A DNA stretch of 64,000 nt from Acetobacterium wieringae (GCF_026646375.1 NZ_JAIPPU010000008.1:104648-168647), one strand, 5' to 3'; positions 1-9,431 are shown, counted from the stretch's first letter. Translations and numbers: made by a program. Notes: a model not told the origin generated them from the sequence alone.

Positions 1-2
1 CG

Positions 3-1217
3 GCCTTTCGGGGCTTTTTTCAGGGGTTTCAGATCATGACACCTACCGCAATTTCCCAGATTCTTGAACAAATTGTCCGGGTTTTTTTAGGTGTTGTCCT
101 ATGTTGGGCTTTTGTCGGTCAATTTGGGGTTGGTTTGGGCGTTGGTGGGGCGGTTTTTGGCGCCACCGCCGGTGGTCTGGTGGCAGCCATTCTACTGGCT
201 TATCTGTATTATGGTTTTGTTACCAAAAATAAACGCCTGCTCAAAGTAAAGACCAGAAAACGGCAGCGCTCCAACCGGGCACTGCTCAAGAGACTAGTGA
301 TCATCTCAATTCCGGTCACCTTGACATCGGCTTTAGTGGCGATGTTTTCGACGGTGGACTCCTTTATCTACGTATCCCGGCTGGCCGTGGCCGGAATTGA
401 CGAAATAACCGCAACAATGATGTTTGGTGATTTTACCAATGCTGAAATATTGATTACCATTCCGCTGATTATCAGCGGTAATCTGGCAGTAGCGATGATT
501 CCGGCGATTTCGGAATCCTTTGCGATGCGAAACCGGAAAGCGATGAATGAGAAAATTGTGTTGGCGATCCGGGTCATCCTGCTGGTCGCTTTTCCCTCCT
601 GCATTGGTTTGTCGGTGCTGTCTTACGGCATTTTTGATCTGCTCTTTCCGGGATCACCCTACGGCGGCTTTATTTTATGCACCTTTGCCTATGCAACGAT
701 TTTTATGATGCTGTCAAACACCTTTCAGAGTATCCTTCAATCCATCGACCGGTTTCGCATTCCGCTGATCAATCTGGGAGTAGCTATTATTATCCGTTTT
801 ATCACGGGTTGGATATTTTTGTCGATTCCCTTTTTTAATATTCAGGGGATTGTCATCAGCAGCATGATTACCTTTATCTATCTGACGTTGGCGAACTACG
901 CTTCGGTTAAGCGTTATACCCACATCAAGGTGGATTTTGTCCATACTGCCCTGAAACCATTGGTTGCTGCCATCATGATGGGAATTGCCGTGTTTTTTAC
1001 CTACAAGGGAATTGCAGCCTTCCTGGGTGGATTTATAGGGATTATCATTGCGGTATCCATAGGTGTCTTTATTTACTCCTTTGTGCTGGTTTTAATCAAA
1101 GGCATAACGGCAGACGAAATCAGCGTTTTGCCGGGAAGTCGTACCCTGCTTCGCTTTTTTCATTGGCTCGAGCGATTGACGCCCGGTCATAAAAAAAGGC
1201 GGATTAGACATCAATAA
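3..1217 (+). CDS. MurJ/SpoVB-family lipid flippase (YabM-like), 5' end outside window
   Basis: Polytopic membrane protein of the MOP superfamily (SpoVB/MurJ/YabM), expected to flip an undecaprenyl-linked wall or polysaccharide precursor across the membrane. The frame is open to the first bases of the window and reads AFRGFFQGFQIM just before the first ATG at 36; a segment like this is internal in family members, so 36 is not the true start and the N-terminal part lies upstream. About ten hydrophobic segments are visible, and the protein ends in a basic tail (GHKKRRIRHQ). It lies 22 nt upstream of the mazG-like gene, matching the yabM-yabN order of B. subtilis. The substrate cannot be told from sequence. 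Confidence 0.88.
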   Translation, partial: AFRGFFQGFQIMTPTAISQILEQIVRVFLGVVLCWAFVGQFGVGLGVGGAVFGATAGGLVAAILLAYLYYGFVTKNKRLLKVKTRKRQRSNRALLKRLVIISIPVTLTSALVAMFSTVDSFIYVSRLAVAGIDEITATMMFGDFTNAEILITIPLIISGNLAVAMIPAISESFAMRNRKAMNEKIVLAIRVILLVAFPSCIGLSVLSYGIFDLLFPGSPYGGFILCTFAYATIFMMLSNTFQSILQSIDRFRIPLINLGVAIIIRFITGWIFLSIPFFNIQGIVISSMITFIYLTLANYASVKRYTHIKVDFVHTALKPLVAAIMMGIAVFFTYKGIAAFLGGFIGIIIAVSIGVFIYSFVLVLIKGITADEISVLPGSRTLLRFFHWLERLTPGHKKRRIRHQ

Positions 1218-1239
1218 CTGATCTAGAAAGGAAATAAAC

Positions 1240-2709
1240 ATGCACCACATTGATATTGTTGGACTCGGTCCGGGCAGTCCCGGCCAGATGACTTTGGAAA
1301 CATTTGCTTTGTTGAAAGATTCAAGTCCCAATTTTTTTAGAACGACGATCCATCCAGTGATGGATTTTATTTGTCAGGAAGCCATCACTTACCAGAGTTT
1401 TGACTGTTATTATGAGCAGGAAGACTCGTTTGAAGCGGTCTATGATCAAATCGTCACGACCCTTATTGAGGCCGCCAGGACAAATGAAAAATTGGTTTAT
1501 GCGGTTCCTGGAAACCCGCTGTTTGGCGAAAAAACCGTCGAGAAATTGATCGTTGCAGCCAAAGCCGCTGGCATCAGTTATCGAATTTATCCCGGAGTGA
1601 GTTTCGTTGATGTGACACTCAACAGTTTGGAAACGGATCCGATTAATGGGCTAAAAATCATTGATGCCTTTGATGTATTCAAAAATCCCCCGGATCCCCG
1701 AATAGGCACGTTGGTGACCCAGGTGTACGATCAACATATGGCTTCGGAGTTGAAGCTTCAATTAATGGAAATCTATGACCCGGAAAAAAAAGTGGTTTTA
1801 CTGATTAACTCTGGGATCCCCGGTGCTGAAAAAACACTGGAAGTTTACCTTTATGAACTGGATCGGGTTGATGACATCAATCATTTGACCAGTCTGTTCA
1901 TTCCCGCCGAAATTGATGTCTATCAGGGATTTCAGGGCACCATAGAGCTGATGAAAGCTCTGCGAGCCGATGACGGCTGTTCATGGGATCGCAGCCAGAC
2001 CCACGAAAGCTTGAGAAGCTATCTGCTGGAAGAGAGTTATGAGGTGCTGGAAGCCATCGATAATCAGGACTGGGATAATCTCGCGGAAGAATTGGGCGAT
2101 GTTTTATTTCAGATTGTTTTCCATGCTGAAATTGCCAGTGAAGCCGGTCGCTTTAACGTCAACCAGGTGATTTCTGGAATCAATGAAAAAATGATTCGGC
2201 GCCATCCCCATGTATTTATCGACAAGGCGAGCTTTAATCCAGACCAGGTTGAAACCAACTGGGATGCGATCAAACGATTAGAAAAAGGTGAGGTGAATAC
2301 CACCCAGGAAAGTGGTCTGTCATCCGAAATGAAAAAAATTCCCAAGGCGCTGCCAGCTCTAATGGAAGCGGTTAAGGTTCAGAAAAAAGCTGCTAAAGTC
2401 GGCTTCGACTGGCTGGAGGCAACGGCTGCGCTGGAAAAAATCGATGAGGAAACCCATGAATTAAGAGCGGCAATGGAGGAAAATGATCCTCAAAAGATTG
2501 CTGAAGAACTGGGAGATCTGCTTTTTTCAGTGGTGAATGTATCCCGATTGCTCAAATTACAGCCCGAACTGGTATTAAGAAAGGCGACAGAAAAATTCAT
2601 TGATCGCTTTGAAAAAATGGAAAAAGTTGCTAGTCAAGAGAATAAATTGCTAAATGAATATACTTTTGAGGAATTAAATGAGGTCTGGAATCGGTCGAAA
2701 GGGCTTTAA
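1240..2709 (+). CDS. YabN-type bifunctional methylase-domain / MazG NTP pyrophosphohydrolase
   Basis: A 489-residue protein that should hydrolyse (possibly aberrant) nucleoside triphosphates to NMP and PPi. The N-terminal third is a tetrapyrrole-methylase-like domain (GLGPGSPGQMTL at about 5-16, VPGNPLFGEKT at about 89-99). The C-terminal part has two MazG helical modules, the first with the metal-binding pattern LLEESYEVLEAID then LAEELGDVLFQ, the second with EELGDLLFSVVNV. Two MazG modules plus the methylase domain at this length match B. subtilis YabN. The ATG is preceded by AGAAAGGA. It follows the flippase gene directly. The role of the methylase-like domain is unknown across the family. 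Confidence 0.93.
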   Translation: MHHIDIVGLGPGSPGQMTLETFALLKDSSPNFFRTTIHPVMDFICQEAITYQSFDCYYEQEDSFEAVYDQIVTTLIEAARTNEKLVYAVPGNPLFGEKTVEKLIVAAKAAGISYRIYPGVSFVDVTLNSLETDPINGLKIIDAFDVFKNPPDPRIGTLVTQVYDQHMASELKLQLMEIYDPEKKVVLLINSGIPGAEKTLEVYLYELDRVDDINHLTSLFIPAEIDVYQGFQGTIELMKALRADDGCSWDRSQTHESLRSYLLEESYEVLEAIDNQDWDNLAEELGDVLFQIVFHAEIASEAGRFNVNQVISGINEKMIRRHPHVFIDKASFNPDQVETNWDAIKRLEKGEVNTTQESGLSSEMKKIPKALPALMEAVKVQKKAAKVGFDWLEATAALEKIDEETHELRAAMEENDPQKIAEELGDLLFSVVNVSRLLKLQPELVLRKATEKFIDRFEKMEKVASQENKLLNEYTFEELNEVWNRSKGL

Positions 2710-2741
2710 TAACGGAAAAAGCCGAAAAAAGCAAAAAAAAC

Positions 2742-2771
2742 TTGTAATTTGCTGGTGAACACGCTTATAAT
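2742..2771 (+). promoter_or_regulatory. sigma-A type promoter of the HU gene
   Basis: TTGTAA (2742-2747) and TATAAT (2766-2771) are separated by 18 bp and lie about 40 bp upstream of the HU start. They fall in an A/T-rich gap with no coding sequence. Confidence 0.7.
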
Positions 2772-2811
2772 ATTACAATAGAATACTGGAAACTATCAGA
2801 TGGAGGAAAAA

Positions 2812-3087
2812 ATGAACAAATCAGAATTAATTGCCCAAATGGCAGAAAAGTCGGGTTTATCAAAAAAAGATTCAGAAAAAGCATTAGGTGCTTTTTTGGA
2901 CACAGTGGTAGATACCTTGAAAAATGGAGACAAGGTGTCGTTAGTAGGTTTTGGAACCTTTGAGGTTAGAGAACGTGCAGCACGTACAGGTCTTAACCCA
3001 CGAACAAAAGAGCCCATCGAAATAGCAGCCTCTAAAGCCCCTGGCTTTAAAGCAGGTAAAGGCTTTAAGGATGAAGTAAATAAGTAA
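2812..3087 (+). CDS. hup: HU-family DNA-binding protein
   Basis: A 91-residue histone-like protein that bends and compacts DNA. The family pattern is complete: an N-terminal helical dimerisation part (MNKSELIAQMAEKSGLSKKD), the GFGTFEVRERAAR strand, and the DNA-contacting arm GLNPRTKEPIEI. An in-frame ATG at 2800 would add four residues, but the ribosome site GGAGG (2802-2806) lies between the two ATGs, 5 nt before 2812, so 2812 is the start. It has its own promoter and terminator. HU lying between mazG and the S4-domain gene is seen in other clostridial genomes. Confidence 0.96.
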   Translation: MNKSELIAQMAEKSGLSKKDSEKALGAFLDTVVDTLKNGDKVSLVGFGTFEVRERAARTGLNPRTKEPIEIAASKAPGFKAGKGFKDEVNK

Positions 3088-3100
3088 GCAAAGTTACAGA

Positions 3101-3130
3101 AGCCGGGGCGATGCTCTGGCTTTTTGTTTT
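3101..3130 (+). terminator. intrinsic terminator after HU
   Basis: An 8-bp stem (AGCCGGGG / GCTCTGGCT side, with two G-T pairs) around CGATG, followed by TTTTTGTTTT. It lies 13 nt past the HU stop. Confidence 0.85.
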
Positions 3131-3179
3131 ATCAGTGGTTTTAGTTTTAAGCTTTTTGATTTAGAATAATGAGGAATAC

Positions 3180-3419
3180 ATGAGAATTGATAAATATTTA
3201 AAAAACGCCAGAATTATTAAACGACGAACCGTGGGAAAAGACGCCTGTGACGGCGGGCGGATATCGATTAATGATAAGGTTGCTAAACCGGGTGATCAGG
3301 TGAAACCCGGAGATATTATTACCATCCGTTATGGAGACGGAGAACAAAAGGTGGAGGTTCTTTTATGTCTGGAACATGCTCCCAAAGAAAAAGCAGGAGA
3401 TATGTATCGGGAATTGTAG
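3180..3419 (+). CDS. rqcP: S4-domain RNA-binding protein RqcP (YabO/Hsp15-like)
   Basis: A 79-residue protein consisting almost wholly of an S4 RNA-binding domain (RIDKYLKNARIIKRRT ... DACDGGRISINDKVAKPGDQV ... GDIITIRYG). Family members bind stalled 50S-peptidyl-tRNA complexes and work with RqcH in alanine tailing during ribosome quality control. ATG follows GAGGA by 4 nt. In B. subtilis yabO is followed by yabP and yabQ before divIC; here divIC follows after 24 nt and both sporulation genes are absent. Confidence 0.9.
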   Translation: MRIDKYLKNARIIKRRTVGKDACDGGRISINDKVAKPGDQVKPGDIITIRYGDGEQKVEVLLCLEHAPKEKAGDMYREL

Positions 3420-3443
3420 GGCAGCCTTGCCGGAAGTGAAGAA

Positions 3444-3782
3444 GTGAAGATGAATGAAAAAACGAGAAACCTGATCAGACGTCGAATCATCATTGCCCTG
3501 GCAATTATCGGGACAATTTTATTTACCGTCTACATCTACCTGGCCAATGCCATAAAAATCTATGAGTTGGATCAGCAAAAGATCCAGATTAGCCAACAAA
3601 TCGAAAATGAAAAAATAAGAAGTAATCAATTAGATGAACAGGTTAAACAGATGGGCAGCAAGAATTATGTGGAGAATTTTGCACGGCGATATCTGGGTTT
3701 GTATTATCCGGATGAAACCATCGTTATTGTGGAAACCCAGAAAGATGCTGCAGAAAGCGATGGGCAAACAGTTGAACAATAA
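3444..3782 (+). CDS. divIC: FtsB/DivIC-family septum formation protein
   Basis: A 112-residue bitopic membrane protein with a short basic cytoplasmic N-terminus (TRNLIRRR), one transmembrane helix at about 14-34, and a coiled coil at about 38-68. The extracellular tail contains ENFARRYLGLYYPDE, typical of the DivIC/FtsB family that joins FtsL and FtsQ/DivIB at the division septum. Start is GTG at 3444 (GGAAG 7 nt upstream) or ATG at 3450, a two-residue difference. Its 3' end overlaps the next gene. Confidence 0.85.
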   Translation: MKMNEKTRNLIRRRIIIALAIIGTILFTVYIYLANAIKIYELDQQKIQISQQIENEKIRSNQLDEQVKQMGSKNYVENFARRYLGLYYPDETIVIVETQKDAAESDGQTVEQ

Positions 3783-4758
3783 ATGTAACAGTAATTTAGA
3801 TGGTACTGAACTTGATCGGATTGAACAAAAAGAAAAAAAACGCCATTTGGCGGTGATCGATATTGGCACCAATTCGACCCGGATGCTGATTTTTCGAAAT
3901 GACCAGGGGAAGCTGGTGCGGGTCAATAAATCCGTTCGTTATACTCGGATGGGCCAGGGGGTCAATCAAACGGGACGCCTCCATCCCGATGCGGAAAAGC
4001 GGAATATCGAAGCACTGGAAGAATATAAAAACATCGCTGCCGATTATGGGGTGGAAGAATTTTATTTATTTGGCACCAGTGCGATGCGGGATGCCGATAA
4101 TACAGCGACTTATCTTGAGACAGTTAAAGAAAAACTGGGATTCGAAATTGAGGTGATTTCTGGTGAAGCTGAAGCAGAGCTTGGTTTTGTTGGGGTATCA
4201 CAGTGCTTTGAAGAAAAAATTCTGATCTTTGACATCGGTGGTGGAAGTACCGAGTTTATCTATGGCGAAGACAATGAAATAAAACGAATGATGAGTATTA
4301 ATCTGGGCTGTGTTCGCTGTACCGAAGAATTTATTTTTTCTGATCCACCAACCTTTCAGGAATTGGAGCGGATGAATGAGAAAATATATGCCGAGTTCGA
4401 AAAAAAGACGCACGGATTTTTGCCGACCAAACCCTATAAACTCATCGGAATTGGTGGAACAGCTACCAGTTTGTCGACGATCAAACAGGAACTGAAGACC
4501 TATTGTAGCGAAATGGTTCATCAGAGTACCATTACGAAAGATGAGCTGGAACGTATGATTGACAGCTTAGCCAGTAAAACCATCAAGGAGCGACAAAATA
4601 TGGTGGGGCTGGAAGCCAAACGAGCTGATATCATTCTAGCTGGCGCTTTTTTGCTTTTAAATATTTTTAAAATTACCGGTGAAACTGTTTTTACCGTTTG
4701 TGACTATGATAATCTTGAAGGTGCAGCATACCGCCATTTTGTCATGGAAAATAAATAG
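3760..4758 (+). CDS. Ppx/GppA-family exopolyphosphatase / pppGpp phosphatase
   Basis: Member of the ASKHA phosphotransferase fold, about 332 residues from the chosen start, which is the short single-domain-pair form. Motifs in order: phosphate-1 loop VIDIGTNSTRMLIF, GTSAMRDADN, SGEAEAELGF, phosphate-2 loop IFDIGGGSTEFIYG, and the adenosine-type loop LIGIGGTATSLS. It should cleave terminal phosphates from polyphosphate or convert pppGpp to ppGpp; the two cannot be separated by sequence. The frame stays open back to 3634 inside divIC, but ATG 3760 leaves only a short lead before the conserved core. That start overlaps divIC by 23 nt. Confidence 0.85.
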   Translation: MGKQLNNKCNSNLDGTELDRIEQKEKKRHLAVIDIGTNSTRMLIFRNDQGKLVRVNKSVRYTRMGQGVNQTGRLHPDAEKRNIEALEEYKNIAADYGVEEFYLFGTSAMRDADNTATYLETVKEKLGFEIEVISGEAEAELGFVGVSQCFEEKILIFDIGGGSTEFIYGEDNEIKRMMSINLGCVRCTEEFIFSDPPTFQELERMNEKIYAEFEKKTHGFLPTKPYKLIGIGGTATSLSTIKQELKTYCSEMVHQSTITKDELERMIDSLASKTIKERQNMVGLEAKRADIILAGAFLLLNIFKITGETVFTVCDYDNLEGAAYRHFVMENK

Positions 4759-4779
4759 AGAAATTATTTTCAAAAAAGC

Positions 4780-4808
4780 TTGACATTAGCTATGGATGGG
4801 CGTATAAT
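4780..4808 (+). promoter_or_regulatory. consensus promoter of the tRNA cluster
   Basis: TTGACA (4780-4785), 17 bp, then TATAAT (4803-4808): a perfect match to the sigma-A consensus, ending 38 bp before the first tRNA gene. Confidence 0.92.
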
Positions 4809-4846
4809 AACACTTGTCCCTTGAGCAAGGGGACAAACGAAAAAGT

Positions 4847-4934
4847 GCCGGGGTGGCGGAACTGGCAGACGCACAGGACTTAAAATCCTGCGGTCCTTTC
4901 GACCGTACCGGTTCGATTCCGGTCCTCGGCACCA
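4847..4934 (+). tRNA. tRNA-Leu (anticodon UAA)
   Basis: An 88-nt class II tRNA with acceptor stem GCCGGGG/CCTCGGC, anticodon loop CTTAAAA (TAA), a long variable arm, a TTCGATT T-loop and an encoded CCA end. It is the first gene of the cluster. Confidence 0.96.
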
Positions 4935-4959
4935 CTTTTTACTTGCTCAATAATCACAT

Positions 4960-5036
<77 letters not shown>

Positions 5037-5059
5037 AATATACAAATCCTTTTTTTCAT

Positions 5060-5136
5060 GGCGGCGTAGCTCAGTTGGCTAGAGCATACGGTTCATACCC
5101 GTAGTGTCAGCGGTTCGACTCCGTTCGCCGCTACCA
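5060..5136 (+). tRNA. elongator tRNA-Met (CAU)
   Basis: A 77-nt tRNA with acceptor GGCGGCG/CGCCGCT, anticodon loop TTCATAC (CAT) and encoded CCA. The body resembles the elongator Met tRNA of B. subtilis rather than its lysidine-modified tRNA-Ile2, which is why Met is preferred even though tilS lies nearby. Confidence 0.88.
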
Positions 5137-5153
5137 TAAAAAAATAAATCAGT

Positions 5154-5228
5154 GGCCCCTTGGTCAAGCGGTTAAGACACCGCCCTTTCACGGCGGTAAC
5201 AGGGGTTCGAGTCCCCTAGGGGTCACCA
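5154..5228 (+). tRNA. tRNA-Glu (anticodon UUC)
   Basis: A 75-nt tRNA with acceptor GGCCCCT/AGGGGTC, anticodon loop CTTTCAC (TTC), T-arm GGGGTTCGAGTCCCC and encoded CCA. Confidence 0.96.
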
Positions 5229-5273
5229 CTTAATTTGTATCGTTACAACCAAATAGTTTCCAGATTATTTCGT

Positions 5274-5349
5274 GGTCGCATAGCTCAGCTGGGAGAGCAC
5301 CTGCCTTACAAGCAGGGGGTCACAGGTTCGAGCCCTGTTGCGACCACCA
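5274..5349 (+). tRNA. tRNA-Val (anticodon UAC)
   Basis: A 76-nt tRNA with acceptor GGTCGCA/TGCGACC, anticodon loop CTTACAA (TAC) and encoded CCA. It is followed by a run of T residues and, 61 nt later, by tilS. Confidence 0.96.
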
Positions 5350-5410
5350 TTTTTTTTACCTATTTTTATAAAGAAATTAGAATAGAGAATTTTATTGAAG
5401 TGGTGAAACC

Positions 5411-6856
5411 ATGGAGAAAAAAGTAATTCAGTATATTGAAGAACAGGGAATTTTAGAGGCTGGCGATCAGGTTCTCATCGGCGTATCCGGTGGAGCAGAT
5501 TCGCTGGCTTTATTGTATTTTTTGGATAAATATGCCAACCAATTTGAAATCACCCTCGGTGTGGCTCATCTTCACCACGGTCTTCGGGGAGCCGCCGCTG
5601 ATGCCGACGAGGAGTTTGTAAAAGAATTTTGTCGAGCGCGGAACATTCCCTTCTTTTCGCGACAACGAAATATCCGGCAAATATCGCAAATCGAGAAAAT
5701 ATCGGTAGAAGAAGCGGGCCGGAAAGAACGTTACGGCTTTTTTAGTGTCATTGCTGCAGCGCATGGTTATAATCGGATCGCCATGGGCCATCATATCAAT
5801 GATCAGGCGGAAACAATGCTGATGCGGTTGATCCGCGGCACTGGAGTCAAGGGTGTTTCGGGCATAAAATCCAGTCGGGACAATTTATATATCCGGCCAT
5901 TTCTGTGTCTGGAGAAAAAAGAAATTCTGGAGTATTGCAAAATCCATGAGCTGGCTTTTCGAACGGATGCCACTAACTTTCAGCGTGACTATACCCGCAA
6001 CAAAATCCGTTTGGATATTATGCCGATGGTTTTAGAAATCAATCCCCGGGCGGAAGTCCATTTTAATGAATTTACAAAAATTGCCTATGAATATGAAGCG
6101 TTTTTTGAGAAATATGTGGATCTGATTGAAGATCGGATTTTGGGTTCTGAAATAAACCGGGTAGTTATTAATCGTGACGTCTGGTTGGGCGAAGAACCGG
6201 TGGTTCAGAAAGAAATTTTACGGCGGGCTATTTTTAAATTTAAGGGTAGTTTAAAGGAAATTGAGTACAATCATATCACTGCATTTTATAGTTTACTAAA
6301 GAGCGACAAAACAATCTGGGAAATCCACCTTCCGCATGACATTCACGTTAGCCGCCGTTATGATCGAGTAATGGTGTCTGAAAAAGAAGTGCAAGCAGAT
6401 GTCATGATAACACCCAAACGGATTCTGGCAAATAAGACCTATCTATTTGCTAAAGAGCATCTGATCATCGAGACTAAACGTGTTACTCCGGCTGAATTTA
6501 AAAATAAAAGGTGTTTTTTTTCGAAAGAAGTGGAAAATCATTGTGAAAAATATTTTGATTATGATAAAATAAAAGGCATATTGGTTTTGCGTAGCCGTCA
6601 ATCAGGAGACTATTTTTATCCGCCAGGTCTACTTGGGAAAAAATCCATTAAGAAGTATTATATTGACAAAAAAATTGATCGCAATCGCAGAAATGAGATT
6701 CCACTACTGGTAGTGGATAATGAGGTCTTATGGATTTTGGGCTATGCCATCAATCAACGATTTTTGGCCAATGATGATACAAAAAAAATAATTAGGGTAA
6801 CATACCTTATGTTAGGAGAAAAATGTGATAGCCGATATTCAGGAAATTTTGGTTGA
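5411..6856 (+). CDS. tilS: tRNA(Ile)-lysidine synthetase
   Basis: A 481-residue N-type ATP pyrophosphatase that attaches lysine to C34 of tRNA-Ile(CAU), switching both its identity and its decoding to AUA. The PP-loop SGGADS is at residues 26-31, followed by HLHHGLRG and the MGHHINDQAETMLMRL segment typical of TilS; the C-terminal TilS domain ends near the stop. ATG 5411 begins a canonical N-terminus. The 3' end overlaps hpt by 32 nt, which implies coupled translation. The tilS-hpt-ftsH order is that of B. subtilis, where spoIIE precedes tilS; here the tRNA genes do. Confidence 0.95.
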   Translation: MEKKVIQYIEEQGILEAGDQVLIGVSGGADSLALLYFLDKYANQFEITLGVAHLHHGLRGAAADADEEFVKEFCRARNIPFFSRQRNIRQISQIEKISVEEAGRKERYGFFSVIAAAHGYNRIAMGHHINDQAETMLMRLIRGTGVKGVSGIKSSRDNLYIRPFLCLEKKEILEYCKIHELAFRTDATNFQRDYTRNKIRLDIMPMVLEINPRAEVHFNEFTKIAYEYEAFFEKYVDLIEDRILGSEINRVVINRDVWLGEEPVVQKEILRRAIFKFKGSLKEIEYNHITAFYSLLKSDKTIWEIHLPHDIHVSRRYDRVMVSEKEVQADVMITPKRILANKTYLFAKEHLIIETKRVTPAEFKNKRCFFSKEVENHCEKYFDYDKIKGILVLRSRQSGDYFYPPGLLGKKSIKKYYIDKKIDRNRRNEIPLLVVDNEVLWILGYAINQRFLANDDTKKIIRVTYLMLGEKCDSRYSGNFG

Positions 6857-7361
6857 TGAAAAGGCATTGGAAAAGCGTGTCGCTGAACTTGGAGAAAAGA
6901 TTACCGCAGATTACCGGGGAAAGTATCCCATCTTGATTGGTATTTTGAAAGGATCATCGGTTTTTATGGCCGATTTGATTAGAAAAATTCCGATTCCATT
7001 GGAGATTGATTTCTTAAAAGCCTCCAGCTATGGCGCCGAAGCCCGGAGCTCTGGAGTTGTTCAACTGGAAGCGGATCTATCGATGGATGTCAAAGGCCGG
7101 AGTATTTTGCTGGTTGAAGATATTGTTGATACTGGTAATACCCTGAAATATTTATTGAATCGCTTTGAAAGCCTGGGGGCAGCGGATGTTAAGGTCTGTT
7201 CGCTACTGGATAAACCGGAGCGTCGGGAACAGCGGGTTATAGCTGATTATATCGGCTTTGAAATACCCAACGAATTCGTAGTTGGATATGGATTGGATTA
7301 TGCTCAAAAGTACCGGAATCTTCCCTTTATTGGGATTTTAAAACGAGAAGTATATGAATAA
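6825..7361 (+). CDS. hpt: hypoxanthine-guanine phosphoribosyltransferase
   Basis: A 178-residue type I PRTase for purine salvage (hypoxanthine or guanine + PRPP to IMP or GMP). The PRPP loop ILLVEDIVDTGNTL spans about 94-107, and the base-contact region GFEIPNEFVVGYGLDY is near the C-terminus. Start is GTG at 6825, with TAGGAG 7 nt upstream inside the end of tilS; no ATG fits the family N-terminus. In B. subtilis the same gene sits between tilS and ftsH. Confidence 0.95.
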   Translation: MIADIQEILVDEKALEKRVAELGEKITADYRGKYPILIGILKGSSVFMADLIRKIPIPLEIDFLKASSYGAEARSSGVVQLEADLSMDVKGRSILLVEDIVDTGNTLKYLLNRFESLGAADVKVCSLLDKPERREQRVIADYIGFEIPNEFVVGYGLDYAQKYRNLPFIGILKREVYE

Positions 7362-7408
7362 ACCGAATGAAAAAAAGAAGAATTTGAACATGAGAGGAGT
7401 GATGTTTT

Positions 7409-9253
7409 TTGAATAAATACCTTAAGATGATTGGGTTTTATTTAGTAATTCTATTGATCATTATTGTCGCTGTAACCTTTTTAAACCCCATGAAAGAAGA
7501 GGTTAAAACGATTGTTTATAGTGAGCTGCTTACCCAATTGGAGAATAATCAGGTAGCAGAACTGGAAATAAACAACTCAAATGTCACCGGCGTTCTACGG
7601 AGTGGCGAAGAATTTGAGGCAGTGGTACCGCAATATGTAATAGACGAACAGGTAACACCGTATATTTTGAAAAACGATGTGAAAGTAACCATTACCAAGC
7701 AGCAGGATTCCTGGTGGATTTCGTTAATTCCATCAGTGGTGTTGATTGTTTTAATGGTGGTGTTTTTTCTCGTCTTTAGCCAACAGGCTGGCGGTGGCGG
7801 CGGGAAGGTAATGTCCTTTGGAAAAAGTCGGGCAAAACTTCACGTTGAAGGGGAAACCAAGGTGACCTTTAAAAACGTCGCTGGTGCCGATGAGGAAAAA
7901 GAAGAGTTAGAAGAAGTTGTTGATTTCTTGAAAGCTCCGGATCGCTACCGGAAATTGGGCGCCCGGATTCCCAAAGGGATTTTATTAGTTGGACCTCCGG
8001 GTACTGGGAAAACCCTTCTGGCCAGAGCAGTTGCCGGAGAAGCGGCAGTGCCGTTTTTCACGATTAGTGGTTCGGATTTTGTTGAAATGTTTGTTGGGGT
8101 CGGAGCTTCCCGAGTTCGGGATCTTTTTGAAAATGCTAAGAAAAACGCCCCATGCATCATTTTTATTGATGAAATTGATGCGGTTGGTCGACATCGTGGC
8201 GCTGGTCTGGGTGGTGGACATGACGAACGGGAGCAAACCCTGAACCAGTTACTGGTTGAAATGGATGGTTTTGGTATCAACGAAGGCATTATCATTATTG
8301 CCGCTACGAACCGTCCGGATATTCTTGATCCAGCCTTACTAAGACCAGGACGTTTTGACCGTCAGGTGACTGTTGGTGTGCCTGATGTTAAAGGCCGGGA
8401 AGAAATTCTTAATGTGCATAAAAAAGATAAACCCCTGGCACCTGAGGTCGATCTGGCCACCATTGCCAAAGGAACACCGGGTTTTACCGGAGCTGATCTG
8501 GAAAACCTGATGAATGAAGCTGCCCTTCTGACAGCCAGACATAGTGGTAAATTGATTACCATGGTCGAGTTGGAAGAAGCCATCAAGCGGGTGATCGCTG
8601 GCCCTGAAAAGAAAAGCAAAGTGATCAACGAGGATGATTTACATATCACTGCTTATCACGAAGCCGGACACGCGATTGTGATGCATCTTTTACCCAATTG
8701 TGACTCAGTTCATGAGATTTCGATTATTCCCCGGGGGATGGCAGCTGGTTACACGTTATCACTGCCGGATGATGATCGTCAGCATATGAGTAAAAGTAAG
8801 TTACTGGAAAATATCTGTGGCCTACTGGGTGGACGGGCGGCTGAAAAAATCGCTCTGGATGATATTTGTACGGGTGCCAGCAATGATATTGAACGTGCAA
8901 CCAAGATTGCCAGAAGTATGGTAACGGAATGGGGAATGAGTGAGCATCTGGGGCCAATGACTTTTGGACATTCTGAAAGCGGCGAAGTTTTTCTGGGTCG
9001 GGATCTGGGCCGGTCTCGCAACTACAGCGAGGAAGTTGCGGCGGTCATTGATAAGGAAATCCGTACGATTGTGGAAAACGCTTTTGAACGGGCCTGCTCG
9101 ATTCTGGAAACACATAAGGAAAAGCTCGAAGAAATCGCCACTCGCCTGTTGAGAGATAAAACCGTCACCGGTGAAGAATTCAAAGCGCTGTTTGAAGAAC
9201 AACCGGAATCAGAAAAAATGGTAGAAGTTGAGATAGAAGCTGAAATTGAATAA
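7409..9253 (+). CDS. ftsH: ATP-dependent zinc metalloprotease FtsH
   Basis: A 614-residue membrane-anchored AAA+ protease that degrades unassembled membrane proteins and regulators. Visible in order: transmembrane helix about 7-25, extracytoplasmic domain, second helix about 104-124, a Gly-rich linker, Walker A GPPGTGKT (195-202), Walker B IIFIDEID, second region of homology ending PGRFDRQ, and the zinc motif HEAGH (417-421). Start is TTG at 7409 behind GAGAGGAG; the nearby ATG at 7402 is out of frame and closes at once. It ends just before an unusual hairpin-rich intergenic region. Confidence 0.97.
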   Translation: MNKYLKMIGFYLVILLIIIVAVTFLNPMKEEVKTIVYSELLTQLENNQVAELEINNSNVTGVLRSGEEFEAVVPQYVIDEQVTPYILKNDVKVTITKQQDSWWISLIPSVVLIVLMVVFFLVFSQQAGGGGGKVMSFGKSRAKLHVEGETKVTFKNVAGADEEKEELEEVVDFLKAPDRYRKLGARIPKGILLVGPPGTGKTLLARAVAGEAAVPFFTISGSDFVEMFVGVGASRVRDLFENAKKNAPCIIFIDEIDAVGRHRGAGLGGGHDEREQTLNQLLVEMDGFGINEGIIIIAATNRPDILDPALLRPGRFDRQVTVGVPDVKGREEILNVHKKDKPLAPEVDLATIAKGTPGFTGADLENLMNEAALLTARHSGKLITMVELEEAIKRVIAGPEKKSKVINEDDLHITAYHEAGHAIVMHLLPNCDSVHEISIIPRGMAAGYTLSLPDDDRQHMSKSKLLENICGLLGGRAAEKIALDDICTGASNDIERATKIARSMVTEWGMSEHLGPMTFGHSESGEVFLGRDLGRSRNYSEEVAAVIDKEIRTIVENAFERACSILETHKEKLEEIATRLLRDKTVTGEEFKALFEEQPESEKMVEVEIEAEIE

Positions 9254-9268
9254 TTAACAAGTAGAAAA

Positions 9269-9285
9269 GTCGTTAATATAACGGC
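9269..9285 (+). repeat. small hairpin, partial copy of the downstream terminator stem
   Basis: GTCGTTA-ATA-TAACGGC forms a 7-bp stem without a T-run. The core CGTTAATATAACGGCTT closely matches CGTTCATATAACGGCTT in the true terminator at 9435, so the two look like diverged copies flanking the long palindrome between them. Confidence 0.6.
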
Positions 9286-9307
9286 TTGAGGTTGTCGATA
9301 AACTCCC

Positions 9308-9406
9308 GTACCGACCAATTGTTAATCTGTTGTTCGCTGCGGAATCGGACAGGCATTCGCCGTGTCCGCTCCGATGCGTACAACATGATCTAACAATTGT
9401 CGGTAC
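9308..9406. repeat. 99-nt near-perfect palindrome downstream of ftsH
   Basis: The outer arms are GTACCGACCAATTGTTA (from 9308) and TAACAATTGTCGGTAC (to 9406). Pairing continues inward through TGTTGTTCGC/GCGTACAACA and ATCGGACAGGC/GCCGTGTCCGCTCCGAT to a loop around ATTC at about 9354. Only a few bulges and mismatches interrupt it. It has no coding potential and no T-run. It could be a non-autonomous inserted element or a structured RNA; the sequence does not decide. Confidence 0.75.
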
Positions 9407-9431
9407 TAGGTTAGCTTTTTTGACAGTCTGA

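Noticed and set aside
5060..5136. tRNA(CAU) as the lysidine-modified tRNA-Ile2 substrate of the nearby TilS
   Set aside because: Its acceptor stem and body look like elongator tRNA-Met; the proximity to tilS is probably incidental.
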